64,000 nucleotides of DNA. It comes from Patulibacter minatonensis DSM 18081 (lineage in GTDB: Bacteria > Actinomycetota > Thermoleophilia > Solirubrobacterales > Solirubrobacteraceae). Shown here piece after piece: positions 33,708-42,420 of the stretch. The notes below the pieces were generated by a model. That model ran no database searches. It saw only the letters and a list, made by a program, of their open reading frames with translations, and was not told the DNA's origin. Both the position numbers and the translations under genes were made by a program. Location of the stretch: assembly GCF_000519325.1 (NCBI RefSeq), contig NZ_KI912613.1:2905432-2969431 (forward strand). The letters run 5' to 3'. The number at the start of each line of letters is the position of its first letter. Position 1 is the first letter of the stretch.

Positions 33708-33719
33708 CCGGCCGGTAGC
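33704..33719. promoter_or_regulatory. 16-bp perfect palindrome overlapping the promoter (candidate operator)
   Basis: GCTACCGGCCGGTAGC is a perfect inverted repeat covering the -10 region of the oxidoreductase gene. A TetR/MarR-type repressor bound here would block RNA polymerase. No regulator gene is adjacent. Confidence 0.6.
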
Positions 33720-33853
33720 GCCCGGGTGGACCCCGCGGGCGGTCCGCCGTGCGTCCGGCGACGCGGTGCCGGTGTACGCGTCCCTGGACCGCTGCACCAC
33801 GCGGGGCGCGCGGCGTTCTCCCTCGGGCCCTTGGCGCGCCCCCGGAGCGGGCC

Positions 33854-33859
33854 TAGGCT
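33854..33859 (+). promoter_or_regulatory. Leaderless-type -10 box (TAGGCT) for the class-A-like serine hydrolase
   Basis: TAGGCT ends seven bases before GTG 33867. Confidence 0.55.
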
Positions 33860-33866
33860 GCGCAGG

Positions 33867-34904
33867 GTGTCCCGTCCCGCTCACCCCTCCGGCGCCCCTC
33901 GCCCGGGAACGCGCCCCCGGCGGGCGCTCGTGCTCGCGGGGGTCCTCGTCGCATCCGCCGCGAGCACCCCGGCGGCGACCGCCGCCACGGTCGGGGACCC
34001 GATCCCCGTCCTCGCCTCCCTGGCCCGGCCCGCGACGATGCGTACCGCGGGCGTGGCACCGACGTCCACGCCGTTCGCGCCGGCGTCGACCACCACCACC
34101 GCCGCTGCGGCGACGACCGCCGACCGGTCGGCGACCGCCCCCGCGGACCCGTTCCTCGCGGCCGGGCTGCCGTCTCGCAAGGCGTGGACCCGCGCGGTGC
34201 GCCGGACCAGGTCGTGGGCGGCGTCGAAGGGCGCGCGTTTGCGCTTCTCTCTGCGGGTCGAGAAGCGGACCTGGTCGTTCCGGGGCAGCGAGACCACGAA
34301 CTCCAACAGCCTCATCAAGGCCACGGTCCTCGTGGCCTACGTGCGCCGCGCGAGCGTCCGCCGACGCGCGCTGACGCGGCAGGAGAAGGCGCTCCTGTCG
34401 CCGATGATCCGCCGCTCCGCGAACGAGCCGGTCAACCCGCTGCTCTCGCGGATGGGCGGCGTCGGGCCGCTCCGGGCCGTCGGCCGCCTGGTCGGTATGA
34501 CGCACTTCCGTCCACGGGCCGGGCTGTGGGGCGCCTCGCGGATCAGCGCCCTGGACGAGGTCCGGCTCTTCCACCGCCTGTGGCGGATCATCCCGCCGCG
34601 CCACCGCACGTACGCGCTCGGCCTGCTGCGGTCGATCGTCCCGTCGCAGCGGTGGGGCATGCCGCGGTCGGCGCCACGCGGCTGGCGCGTGACGTTCAAG
34701 AGCGGCTGGAACGGCAGCGGGCGCGTGAACCAGGCGATCCGCCTGAACTGCAAGGGCCGCGTGATCACGGCCTCGGTGCTCGTGGACGGCTCGAGCCACG
34801 GCGGCTCGATCGGCCTGGTCGAGGGCGCGGGGCGCCGGCTCTTCGCCCCTCTGCGTGCCCGCGGGGCGAAGGCCTGCTCGTCGGTCGTGCGGACCGCGGA
34901 CTGA
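33867..34904 (+). CDS. Secreted serine hydrolase, class A beta-lactamase/PBP-like
   Basis: 345 residues with a signal peptide (ALVLAGVLVASAASTPAATAA), a Thr/Ala linker, then motifs of the penicillin-recognising fold in the right order and spacing: S-L-I-K (Ser148-Lys151), S-A-N (184-186, the SxN loop) and K-S-G in FKSGWNG. The family includes class A beta-lactamases and murein-active enzymes. The ExxLN omega-loop of true class A beta-lactamases is not evident, so a peptidoglycan-related role is as likely as antibiotic resistance. Confidence 0.75.
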   Translation: MSRPAHPSGAPRPGTRPRRALVLAGVLVASAASTPAATAATVGDPIPVLASLARPATMRTAGVAPTSTPFAPASTTTTAAAATTADRSATAPADPFLAAGLPSRKAWTRAVRRTRSWAASKGARLRFSLRVEKRTWSFRGSETTNSNSLIKATVLVAYVRRASVRRRALTRQEKALLSPMIRRSANEPVNPLLSRMGGVGPLRAVGRLVGMTHFRPRAGLWGASRISALDEVRLFHRLWRIIPPRHRTYALGLLRSIVPSQRWGMPRSAPRGWRVTFKSGWNGSGRVNQAIRLNCKGRVITASVLVDGSSHGGSIGLVEGAGRRLFAPLRARGAKACSSVVRTAD

Positions 34905-36524
34905 CTACCGCTTCCGCTTGATGGTCGTGCTGAACCCCGTCGAGAACGTCTTGCCGACCTTCGGGTCGTGCACGACGCGGACGATCATGACGCCGGAGCG
35001 CACCGCGCGGAGGCGCTTCCGGCCGGTCGCGCCCAGCCGGATCCGGTAGCGCTGCGTCGCGGTCGACCTCGTCTTCACCGTCGTCCGCGCGAACAGCTTC
35101 CCGCGCGTGTTCCGCAGGCGCAGCTCGAGCGTCGTGCGGCCGGCGGACGGGCCGCCGATCCGGAACGAGACGTAGCGGCCGGCCTCCAGCCGCCGTCGCC
35201 CGAGCGACCGCGTGGCGTTGCGGAACCTGAGGCCCAGCGCCCGGGTCCGCGTCCGGACCTTCAGGGCCTCGGCCGCGGCGTCCGGCGTCCCCGTCGCCGG
35301 CGGCGTCGCCGCGTCGCTGCCGCCCGGCGTCGGGTCGCTCAGGGGCAGGCGGAAGATCTTCGCCTCGGTCCCGCTGTCCTGGACGACGAGGAGGTCCTTG
35401 CCGCGCGGGACCGCGAGCCGCAGGCGGCCGAGGTTCGTGAGGTGCTGGCCCTGGTCGTAGACGGTGCCGTTCCGCACGTCGAAGCGGTGCAGCTGCATCC
35501 CCGCGAGGAACGGCGCGTAGAGCGACCCGTCGGCCCCGACGGCCAGGCCACCCGGGGCCCAGGCCGGCGCATCCCCGGCGACGGCCTTCGGCGGCAGGAG
35601 GTCGGTGCGCGCCGGGCTCAGGTCGGCGCCCGTCATCGGCCCGGAGACGAGCGGCCACCCGTAGTTGCCGCCCTTCACGACGAGGTTCAGCTCGTCCCGG
35701 CCGGTCTTGTCGTTGCCGCCCGGGTACTGCGCGCCGTGCTGCTCGCCGGTCGGGCCGTGCTCGGTCTCCCACAGCCGGCCGGCGGCGTCGAACGCCAGGC
35801 CCTGCGGGTGCCGGTGCCCGATCGACCAGACGTACTTCGCGCCGCCGCCCTGCGAGGCGAACGGGTTGTCCGCGGGGGCGGTCAGGTCACCCGTCGCGGG
35901 GGCGCCGAGGCGCAGGATCTTGCCGTTGAGGTTCGTCGGGTCCTGCGGGCGGGTCGGCTGGTGGATGTCGCCGGTCGTGACGTAGAGGTCCTTGTCGGGG
36001 CCGAAGACCATCCGGCCGCCGTCGTGGTTGCCGTCGGAGTCGATGCCGCCGAAGACCTTCCCCAGCACCTCGAGCTTGCCGCCCGTCGCCTTCAGGCGCC
36101 AGATGCCGTTCTGCCCGGTCGCGGGACCGGCGCCGTCGGGGTCCTGGTCCTGCGCGACGTAGAGGTACGCCAGGCCGCTCTGGGCGAAATCGGGCGCGAG
36201 GGCGAAGCCGAGGAGCTTGCGGACGTTCGGGATGGCGGTCCGCGCGAGCGCCGGCGCCGCCTGCAGCTTGTCCTGGGCGTCGAGGTAGACGACGTCGCCG
36301 TCGCGCTCGACGACGAACGAGCCGCCGCCCGGGACGACCGCGAGCTCCCACGGCGTCTTCGTCACGGTGGCGATCTGGACGGGGTCGCCGGTCGGCACGG
36401 CCTCCGCGCCGGGCACCAGCAGGGCGGCCCCGGCCCCTGCGGCGAGGACGAGGGCGGCGGCCCCGGTCACCGCCCGGCGGGAGCGGGGGAACGAGGACGG
36501 GGGACGGTGGGGATCACGCGGCAT
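34905..36524 (-). CDS. PQQ-type glucose/sorbosone dehydrogenase family protein, secreted
   Basis: 539 residues. N-terminal SRRAVTGAAALVLAAGAGAALLVPGAEA is a signal (with a twin Arg, possibly Tat). The beta-propeller matches soluble PQQ sugar dehydrogenases: WELAVVPGG, LLGFALAPDF, YLYVAQDQD, NHDGGRMVFGPD, YVTTGDIHQPTRPQDP..NGKILRL, IGHRHPQGLAFD, WETEHGPTG..DELN and GGNYGWPLVSG. These enzymes oxidise sugars extracellularly and pass electrons onwards. An Arg/Thr-rich C-terminal domain of about 105 residues is extra. ATG 36524 chosen as the first Met giving a short n-region. It faces the class-A-like gene end to end with no gap. Confidence 0.87.
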   Translation of the reverse strand: MPRDPHRPPSSFPRSRRAVTGAAALVLAAGAGAALLVPGAEAVPTGDPVQIATVTKTPWELAVVPGGGSFVVERDGDVVYLDAQDKLQAAPALARTAIPNVRKLLGFALAPDFAQSGLAYLYVAQDQDPDGAGPATGQNGIWRLKATGGKLEVLGKVFGGIDSDGNHDGGRMVFGPDKDLYVTTGDIHQPTRPQDPTNLNGKILRLGAPATGDLTAPADNPFASQGGGAKYVWSIGHRHPQGLAFDAAGRLWETEHGPTGEQHGAQYPGGNDKTGRDELNLVVKGGNYGWPLVSGPMTGADLSPARTDLLPPKAVAGDAPAWAPGGLAVGADGSLYAPFLAGMQLHRFDVRNGTVYDQGQHLTNLGRLRLAVPRGKDLLVVQDSGTEAKIFRLPLSDPTPGGSDAATPPATGTPDAAAEALKVRTRTRALGLRFRNATRSLGRRRLEAGRYVSFRIGGPSAGRTTLELRLRNTRGKLFARTTVKTRSTATQRYRIRLGATGRKRLRAVRSGVMIVRVVHDPKVGKTFSTGFSTTIKRKR

Positions 36525-36719
36525 GCCCCATCGTCCCACGCGGACCCGTGGCCGCGGGACGGTTCGGCCGACGGGCCCGCAGACGGACCGGCCGCACGGG
36601 GATCGCGACCGGCAGGGCGCGTCCCACCGGAGGCCGCAGCCGACCCGTGACATCGGTCATGCCGAGGACCTGACCGGCGGCTCTACCGGCGGACGGGCCC
36701 GGGGCGCAGAGTGACGTCC

Positions 36720-37661
36720 ATGAGCCCCACGTCCCCCGATCCCTCCCTCCTCCTCGACCTCCGCGGCGTCACCCAGCGCTACGGACGGACCACCGTCCTG
36801 CACGGCATCGACCTGCGCGTCGCCCCCGGAGAGGCCGTCGCCCTGCTCGGCCCCAACGGCGCCGGCAAGTCCACCGCTGTCTCCGTGCTGCTCGGCCTGT
36901 CCCGTCCCGCCGAGGGCACCGTCAGCGTCTGCGGCCGGACCCCCGACCACGCGGTCGCCGCCGGCTGCGTCGGCGCGATGCTGCAGGACGCCGGGCTGCC
37001 CGACAACACGAAGGTCGGCCAGCTCGTCTCGCTCTTCGCCGCGATCTACCCGGACCCGATGGACCCGCGGCGCGCGCTGGAGCTCGCCGACGCCGCCGAC
37101 CTCTGGGACCGCGGGTCCCACGAGCTCTCGGGCGGCCAGGCCCAGCGGGTCCGGCTGGCGCTGGCGCTCGTCGCCGACCCCGAGCTCCTGATCCTCGACG
37201 AGCCGACCGCCGCGATGGACCCGCAGGTGCGCCGCACCTTCTGGGACGCCCTGCGCGGCCAGATCGGCGGCGACCGCGGCCTGCTGTTCGCCACCCACCA
37301 CCTCGACGAGGCGCAGGCGGTCGCCGACCGCGTGGTCGTCCTGGCCGGGGGCCGGATCGTCGCCGACGGCACCCCGGCGGAGGTCGCCGCCCGCGCCGGC
37401 GGGACGCTGCTCCGGGTCCGCACCGAGGCCGTCGCCGCCGAGCTCGCCGCGCTGCCGGGCGTCCGCACCGCCGTGGACGAGCCGGACGGCCGCGCCGCCC
37501 TGACCTGCAGCGACTCCGACCGCGCGCTCCGCGTCCTGCTGGAGACCTACCCCGACGCCCGCGAGATCGAGGTCCGCCCCGCCGACCTCGAGGACGCGTT
37601 CCTGACGATGGCCGCCGAGGGCTGGAGCGCCACGCCCGCGACGACCGCCCCGGAGGCCTGA
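36720..37661 (+). CDS. ABC transporter ATP-binding protein (DrrA/drug-export type)
   Basis: 313 residues with Walker A GPNGAGKST (44-52), signature LSGGQAQRVRLAL, Walker B LLILDEPTAAMDP and the H-loop ATHHLDEA, followed by a C-terminal domain of about 80 residues typical of ABC-2 exporters. A GTG at 36711 is an alternative start; a CAGAGT box seven bases before ATG 36720 supports the ATG. Its permease starts 1 bp after the stop. Confidence 0.92.
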   Translation: MSPTSPDPSLLLDLRGVTQRYGRTTVLHGIDLRVAPGEAVALLGPNGAGKSTAVSVLLGLSRPAEGTVSVCGRTPDHAVAAGCVGAMLQDAGLPDNTKVGQLVSLFAAIYPDPMDPRRALELADAADLWDRGSHELSGGQAQRVRLALALVADPELLILDEPTAAMDPQVRRTFWDALRGQIGGDRGLLFATHHLDEAQAVADRVVVLAGGRIVADGTPAEVAARAGGTLLRVRTEAVAAELAALPGVRTAVDEPDGRAALTCSDSDRALRVLLETYPDAREIEVRPADLEDAFLTMAAEGWSATPATTAPEA

Positions 37662-37662
37662 G

Positions 37663-38493
37663 ATGACCACCGACCTGCGCCCCGCACCGACGACCTCCGG
37701 GACCACCCCCATGAGCACCACCGCCCCCACGGCAGCCACCGCCCGCTCGACCCGCGCCCCGCGCCGGCCGCTGACCCCGACCCTCGCCTACGTCCGCCTG
37801 GAGCTCAGCCGGACGGTCCGCAACCCGCGGGCCATCCTCTTCACCGTGATGGTCCCGATCCTCATGCTGCTCGTCTTCTCGGGCGGCGGGGACGCCGACG
37901 ACAAGAAGGCGCTGCTCGCGAGCATGGCCGCGTACGGCGCGATCGGTGGCGGCCTCTTCGCCACCGGCCCGCGCCTGACGGCCGAGCGCGTCTCCGGCTG
38001 GCTCCGCCAGCTGCGCGCCACCCCGCTGTCCCCGACCGCGGCCATCGTCGGCAAGGGCGCCGCCGGCCTGCTGCTCGCGCTGACCTCCGCGTTCATCGTC
38101 GGCGCCGTCGGCCGCTTCGGCGGCACGGACATCTCGACCACCGCCTGGATCGGGCTCTGCGTCGCGCTGCCGCTCTGCGCGACCGTCACGGTCGGCCTGG
38201 GGCTCCTCGTCGGCGCGTCGTTCCGTTCGCCCGAGACCGCGCAGGGCGCCACGATGCTCTCCTACATCGGCCTCTCGGCCCTCGGTGGCCTGTGGGTCCC
38301 GCCCGACCAGTTCCCGACCTGGCTGCAGGACGTCGCGCACGTGCTCCCGACCTTCCACATCGGCGAGGTCGCCCGGGCGATCACCACCGGCGGTACCGTC
38401 GGGCTCGGCCACTGCGCCATCATCGCCCTGTGGGCCGTCGTCCTCGGCGGCGCCGCGACCGTCGCCTGGCGCCGCGGCACCACCGTCCGCTGA
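37663..38493 (+). CDS. ABC-2 type transporter permease
   Basis: 276 residues, six TM helices: FTVMVPILMLLVFS, then AYGAIGGGLFATGPRLTAERVSGWLRQLRATPLSP, the usual ABC-2 amphipathic/catalytic-coupling region, and LSALGGLWVPPDQFP near the end. Partner of the ATP-binding protein just upstream. The sensor kinase and response regulator that follow in the same direction probably control it, as in BceRS- or DesKR-linked exporters. Substrate (lipid or antibiotic) unknown. Confidence 0.9.
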   Translation: MTTDLRPAPTTSGTTPMSTTAPTAATARSTRAPRRPLTPTLAYVRLELSRTVRNPRAILFTVMVPILMLLVFSGGGDADDKKALLASMAAYGAIGGGLFATGPRLTAERVSGWLRQLRATPLSPTAAIVGKGAAGLLLALTSAFIVGAVGRFGGTDISTTAWIGLCVALPLCATVTVGLGLLVGASFRSPETAQGATMLSYIGLSALGGLWVPPDQFPTWLQDVAHVLPTFHIGEVARAITTGGTVGLGHCAIIALWAVVLGGAATVAWRRGTTVR

Positions 38494-38519
38494 GGTCCGG
38501 CGTCCCACGTCCCCGCCCG

Positions 38520-39914
38520 ATGCCGTCGACCCCTCCCACCGAGACCGGACCGCGCCCCGCCGAGGGCGCGTCCGCCGTCGTCGGCGCGTCGACGGCGACC
38601 GGCGCTCCGACCGGGTCCGGGCCGGACGGGAGCGCCACGTCTCCCGTCGGCGGGTCGCCCCGGCGCCGCCGGCAGCCGTGGATCACCGCGCTCGTGGGCC
38701 CGGAGCGCGACGCGACGGACGGCCGCCGCTTCGGGATGCTCGTCGGCGGGATCTGGCTCGTCTACCTCGCCCCGGCGGCCGACCAGGTCGTCGCCGGCGA
38801 CTGGCCGACGTGGCAGCGGGTGCTCGGCGGGCTGCTCCTCGTCGTCTTCGTGGCCGCCTACCTGACGACGCTGATCGTCGTCGTCCCGGCACGCCGCGCC
38901 CGCAGCGAGCGGCAGCGCGGCCTCGAGCCGCGACACGCCGCCGTCGGCGACCGGGAGATGTGGGCGCGGGTGGCGCTGTTGCTCGTCGTCGCGGTCGCCA
39001 CCTCGATCGGCTTCGGCGGGGAGTGGCTGAGCACGATCGCGTTCTCCACCGCGATCCTCGCCGTGTGGCTCGACCAGCCGTGGCCGCCGCGCGCGATCGT
39101 CGGGATGGCCGTCGGGTGCGAGGCCCTGCTGCTCGTCCGCGGCACCGACGGCGACTCGTCGGCGTACTTCTGGCTCGGCTTCGCGGTCCTCGTCGCCGGA
39201 TTCGTGAGCTACGCGGCGCGCCGCCGCGGCGAGCTCGAGGGCGAGCTCGACCGCGTCCGCGAGCAGAACGCCCGGCTCGCCGTCGTCGAGGAGCGGGGCC
39301 GCATCGCCCGCGACCTCCACGACCTGCTCGGCCACAGCCTGAGCGTCATCGCCGTCAAGAGCCAGCTCGCCGAGCGGCTCCTCGAACGCGACGATGCCGA
39401 GCGCGCCGCCGCGGAGATCCGCGAGGTCCGCGGCGTGGCCCGCGACGCCCTGCGCGAGGTCCGGCACGTCGTCGACGGCTACCGCCGCCGGCCGATCGCC
39501 GCGGAGGTCGCGTCGTCCGCCGCGGCGCTCCGCTCGGCGGACCTCGACGTCGCCTCCGAGCTGCCGGAGCACCCGATCCCGCCGGACGTCGAGGACGTCC
39601 TCTCGTTCGTCGTCCGCGAGGGGACGACGAACGTCCTGCGCCACAGCGGCGCCTCCCGGTGCACGCTCGCCGTGCGGGCCGCCGCCGACCGCGTGACCGC
39701 CACCGTCGCCGACGACGGGCCCGCGTCGGTCGCGCACCGCGTCGTCTCCACCGACCCGCGGGCCGCCCGGCCGGGGTCGGGCGACGGGTCCGGCCTGGTC
39801 GGGCTCGCCGAGCGCCTGGACGCGGTCGGCGGGACGCTCGAGCTCGGACCGGGGGAGGGCGGCGGCACCGTCCTGCGGGCCACGGTCCCGCTGCGATCCG
39901 AGGGCCGCTCGTGA
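38520..39914 (+). CDS. Sensor histidine kinase (DesK/NarL-partner, HisKA_3 type)
   Basis: 464 residues: a long cytoplasmic Pro/Ser tail, about five TM helices, the phospho-acceptor helix ERGRIARDLHDLLGHSLSVIAVKSQLA with His in DLHDLLGH, and an HATPase with the N box TTNVLRHSGA and a G box VGLAERLDAVGG. That resembles DesK, which senses membrane state. Its stop overlaps the GTG of the response regulator (GTGA at 39911), so the two are translationally coupled. Probable role: control of the ABC exporter upstream. Confidence 0.92.
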   Translation: MPSTPPTETGPRPAEGASAVVGASTATGAPTGSGPDGSATSPVGGSPRRRRQPWITALVGPERDATDGRRFGMLVGGIWLVYLAPAADQVVAGDWPTWQRVLGGLLLVVFVAAYLTTLIVVVPARRARSERQRGLEPRHAAVGDREMWARVALLLVVAVATSIGFGGEWLSTIAFSTAILAVWLDQPWPPRAIVGMAVGCEALLLVRGTDGDSSAYFWLGFAVLVAGFVSYAARRRGELEGELDRVREQNARLAVVEERGRIARDLHDLLGHSLSVIAVKSQLAERLLERDDAERAAAEIREVRGVARDALREVRHVVDGYRRRPIAAEVASSAAALRSADLDVASELPEHPIPPDVEDVLSFVVREGTTNVLRHSGASRCTLAVRAAADRVTATVADDGPASVAHRVVSTDPRAARPGSGDGSGLVGLAERLDAVGGTLELGPGEGGGTVLRATVPLRSEGRS

Positions 39915-40516
39915 TCCGTCTGCTGGTGGCCGAGGACCAGGGGATGGTCCGCGGGGCACTCGTCGCGCTCCTCGACCTGGAGCACGACCTCGAGGTCGTC
40001 GCCCAGGTCGCGCGCGGCGACGAGGTCGTCGACGCCGCCCGCGGCGCGCAGCCCGACGTCGCGCTGCTCGACATCGAGATGCCGGGTCTCGACGGTATCG
40101 CCGCCACCGCGGCGCTCCGCGAGGCCCTGCCGTCGTGCCGCGTCGTGATCCTCACCACGTACGGCCGCCCCGGCTACCTCCGCCGCGCGATGGCCGCGGG
40201 CGCCTCGGGCTTCCTCGTGAAGGACGGCGACGCCGACGAGCTCGCCGCCGCCGTCCGCCGCGTCGCCGCGGGTGGCCGGAGCGTCGATCCGGAGCTCGCG
40301 GCCGAGGCGCTGCAGGCGGGGGAGAGCCCGCTGACCCCGCGCGAGCGCGAGGTCCTCGCCGCCGCCGAGCACGGCGACGCGATCGCGAAGGTCGCCCGCA
40401 CCCTCCACCTCTCGGAGGGCACGGTGCGCAACTACCTCTCGCAGGCGATCGGCAAGACCGGTGCGGTCAACCGGGTCGAGGCCGCGCGCACCGCGCGCGA
40501 CCGCGGCTGGCTGTAG
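39911..40516 (+). CDS. LuxR/NarL-family response regulator (DesR-like)
   Basis: 201 residues: receiver domain with Asp8-Asp9 (in AEDQG), phospho-acceptor Asp54 (ALLDIEMPG), Lys in FLVKDGD, and a C-terminal LuxR HTH (LTPREREVLAAAEHGDAIAKVARTLHLSEGTVRNYLSQAIGKTG). Coupled to the sensor kinase by GTGA overlap. Confidence 0.93.
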   Translation: MIRLLVAEDQGMVRGALVALLDLEHDLEVVAQVARGDEVVDAARGAQPDVALLDIEMPGLDGIAATAALREALPSCRVVILTTYGRPGYLRRAMAAGASGFLVKDGDADELAAAVRRVAAGGRSVDPELAAEALQAGESPLTPREREVLAAAEHGDAIAKVARTLHLSEGTVRNYLSQAIGKTGAVNRVEAARTARDRGWL

Positions 40517-40544
40517 GCCGGGACGCCCCGAGGGCCGCCACGGC

Positions 40545-40582
40545 CGGACGGGGCACCGCCCGGCCGGACGGTGCCCCGTCCG
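40545..40582. terminator. Bidirectional terminator hairpin
   Basis: CGGACGGGGCACCG (40545-40558) pairs perfectly with CGGTGCCCCGTCCG (40569-40582): a 14-bp stem with a 10-nt loop, between convergent genes that end at 40516 (+) and 40584 (-). Confidence 0.7.
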
Positions 40583-40583
40583 C

Positions 40584-40922
40584 TCAGCCGCCGCCGAGCC
40601 CGCCGGGGACGGTGATCGCCGTCGGCAGCGCCGACAGCTTCTGCGCCAGGTCCGCCGCCTGGTCGTGCGGGAGGCCGAGCGTCTCGAGCAGCGCCTCGAG
40701 GCTGCCCTGGCCGGGCAGGCCGAGCAGGCGGGTGATCAGGGTGGCGGGGTCCGAGGCGAGGGAGCCGGCGTCGCGGGTCGTGGCGAGCTGCTTCACCGCC
40801 GCGGTCGCCTCGGCGGCGCTCGGGGCGGGGGCGCTGCTCGACGCCGAGGCGGGGCCGGCGGCGAAGGCGAGGGCGGCGGTGGCCAGCGCCGCCGGGATCA
40901 GGGTGGTGCGAGAACGGATCAT
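40584..40922 (-). CDS. Small secreted protein of unknown function
   Basis: 112 residues: signal peptide (LIPAALATAALAFAAGPASA) and a helical mature part of about 90 residues (EATAAVKQLATTRDAG...LLGLPGQGSLEALLETLGLPHDQAADLAQKL) ending in a Gly tail. ATG 40922 gives the shortest plausible n-region. It sits between two two-component systems and could be an extracytoplasmic signal or chaperone; that is speculation. Confidence 0.7.
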   Translation of the reverse strand: MIRSRTTLIPAALATAALAFAAGPASASSSAPAPSAAEATAAVKQLATTRDAGSLASDPATLITRLLGLPGQGSLEALLETLGLPHDQAADLAQKLSALPTAITVPGGLGGG

Positions 40923-40971
40923 GGGACCTCGGGGTTGGGGGACGGGCTCCCGGAGGGTGAGAGCACCACGC

Positions 40972-41130
40972 AATTCTTAGCAAGTCGGATCGCAGTTCAC
41001 GTATTTCGGGGCGGACGCGTCCCGCGAGGGCGCGGTCGGGCCGCGCGGGCGGCCGGGGTGGGGTTGTCCCCACCCCGCGTCGGAAGGTCCCCGCATGGTC
41101 GGGGCGTGGGACGATCGACACGATCACGGC
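40972..41130. other. Divergent promoter region between the small secreted protein and the second two-component system
   Basis: Contains an AT-rich stretch AATTCTTAG (40972-40980), a possible minus-strand -10 for the secreted protein, and CACGAT (41119-41124) six bases before ATG 41131, a possible leaderless -10 for the kinase. Confidence 0.35.
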
Positions 41131-42420
41131 ATGAGCTCGAGTTCGTCCCCCACCGTCGGCGCAGCGCCCCCCGACGCTCCCGCATCGATCCGCCCCCGGG
41201 CCCGCGCGGCAGCCGTTCGCGGGTGGAACGACGCGCTCTACCTCGTCCTGGGCGGCGTCACGGGCACGGCGATCTTCTCGCTCGGCATCACCCTGATCGC
41301 GACGACCACGCCGCTCCTGGTGCTCATCGTCGGGATCCCGCTGGCGGTGGTGACCTCGACGATCCTCCGCTGGTGCGCCGAGCTCGAGCGCCGTCGCGCG
41401 CTCCTGGTCGACGACGTCCCGATCCGCGGCGACTACCGTCCGCTCGAGGGGTCCCTGCTCGGCCAGGCGGCAACGATGGCGCGTGATCCGCGACGGTGGG
41501 CCGACGCGCTCTGGTCCGTGGTCCAGTTCCCGTTCACGCTCGCCGGCTTCGTCGTCGCGGTCTCGGCGTGGGGGACGGCGCTCGGGTTCATCACGCTGCC
41601 CGCGTGGTACGCGGCGGTCCCCGACACGGACGTCGTGGTCGGGCTGTTCGACGTCGACACGCTCCCGGCGGCCCTCCTCGTCGCGCTGCTGGGCGTCGTC
41701 CTCGTCCCCGTCGCGTGGTGGCTCACCCGCGCCGCGACGATCGTGAACCTCTACGTGGTGCGGCTGCTCCTCGGCGACGACCTGAAGGCCCGCGTCGCGC
41801 ACCTCGAGGAGACCCGCGCGGGCGCCGTCGACGCCGCGTCGACCGAGCTCCGCCGCATCGAGCGCGACCTCCACGACGGCGCGCAGGCGCGGATGGTGGC
41901 GGTGGCGATGGACCTCGGGATGGCGGAGGAGCGGATCGAGCGCGACCCCGAGGGCGCCCGCGAGCTGGTCCGCGGGGCCCGCGACGAGGCGCGCCGCGCC
42001 CTCACCGAGATGCGCGATCTCGTCCGCGGCATCGCGCCGTCGGTGCTCCAGGACCGGGGGCTGGAGGCCGCGCTCTCGTCGCTCGCCGCCCGGGCGCCCG
42101 TGCCGGTCACGGTCGACGTCGACCTCCCCGGGCGGCCGCCCGCCAGCGCCGAGACCGGCGCCTACTTCGTCGTCGCGGAGGCCCTCGTCAACGTCGCGCG
42201 CCACTCCGGCGCGTCGGCGGCCACGGTCGAGGTCCGCCGCGAGCTCGGGGAGCTCGTGGCCCGGGTCCGCGACGACGGGCGCGGCGGGGCGTCGGCCGTC
42301 CCCGGCGGTGGGCTCGCGGGCCTGCGCGACCGCGTCGCCGCGCTGGACGGGATCCTGCGCGTGACCAGTCCCGAGGGCGGACCGACCACGATCGAGGCCC
42401 GGATCCCGTGCGCGTCCTGA
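41131..42420 (+). CDS. Sensor histidine kinase with putative sensor domain (HisKA_3)
   Basis: 429 residues: four TM helices in a 'putative sensor' domain (WNDALYLVLGGVTGTAIFSLGITLI..., LPAWYAAVPDT...), the phospho-acceptor helix RRIERDLHDGAQARMVAVAMDLGMAEE, N box ALVNVARHSGAS and a G box GGGLAGLRDRVAAL. Start chosen at the ATG with a CACGAT box six bases upstream. It overlaps the downstream response regulator by 13 bp. Stimulus unknown. Confidence 0.92.
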   Translation: MSSSSSPTVGAAPPDAPASIRPRARAAAVRGWNDALYLVLGGVTGTAIFSLGITLIATTTPLLVLIVGIPLAVVTSTILRWCAELERRRALLVDDVPIRGDYRPLEGSLLGQAATMARDPRRWADALWSVVQFPFTLAGFVVAVSAWGTALGFITLPAWYAAVPDTDVVVGLFDVDTLPAALLVALLGVVLVPVAWWLTRAATIVNLYVVRLLLGDDLKARVAHLEETRAGAVDAASTELRRIERDLHDGAQARMVAVAMDLGMAEERIERDPEGARELVRGARDEARRALTEMRDLVRGIAPSVLQDRGLEAALSSLAARAPVPVTVDVDLPGRPPASAETGAYFVVAEALVNVARHSGASAATVEVRRELGELVARVRDDGRGGASAVPGGGLAGLRDRVAALDGILRVTSPEGGPTTIEARIPCAS

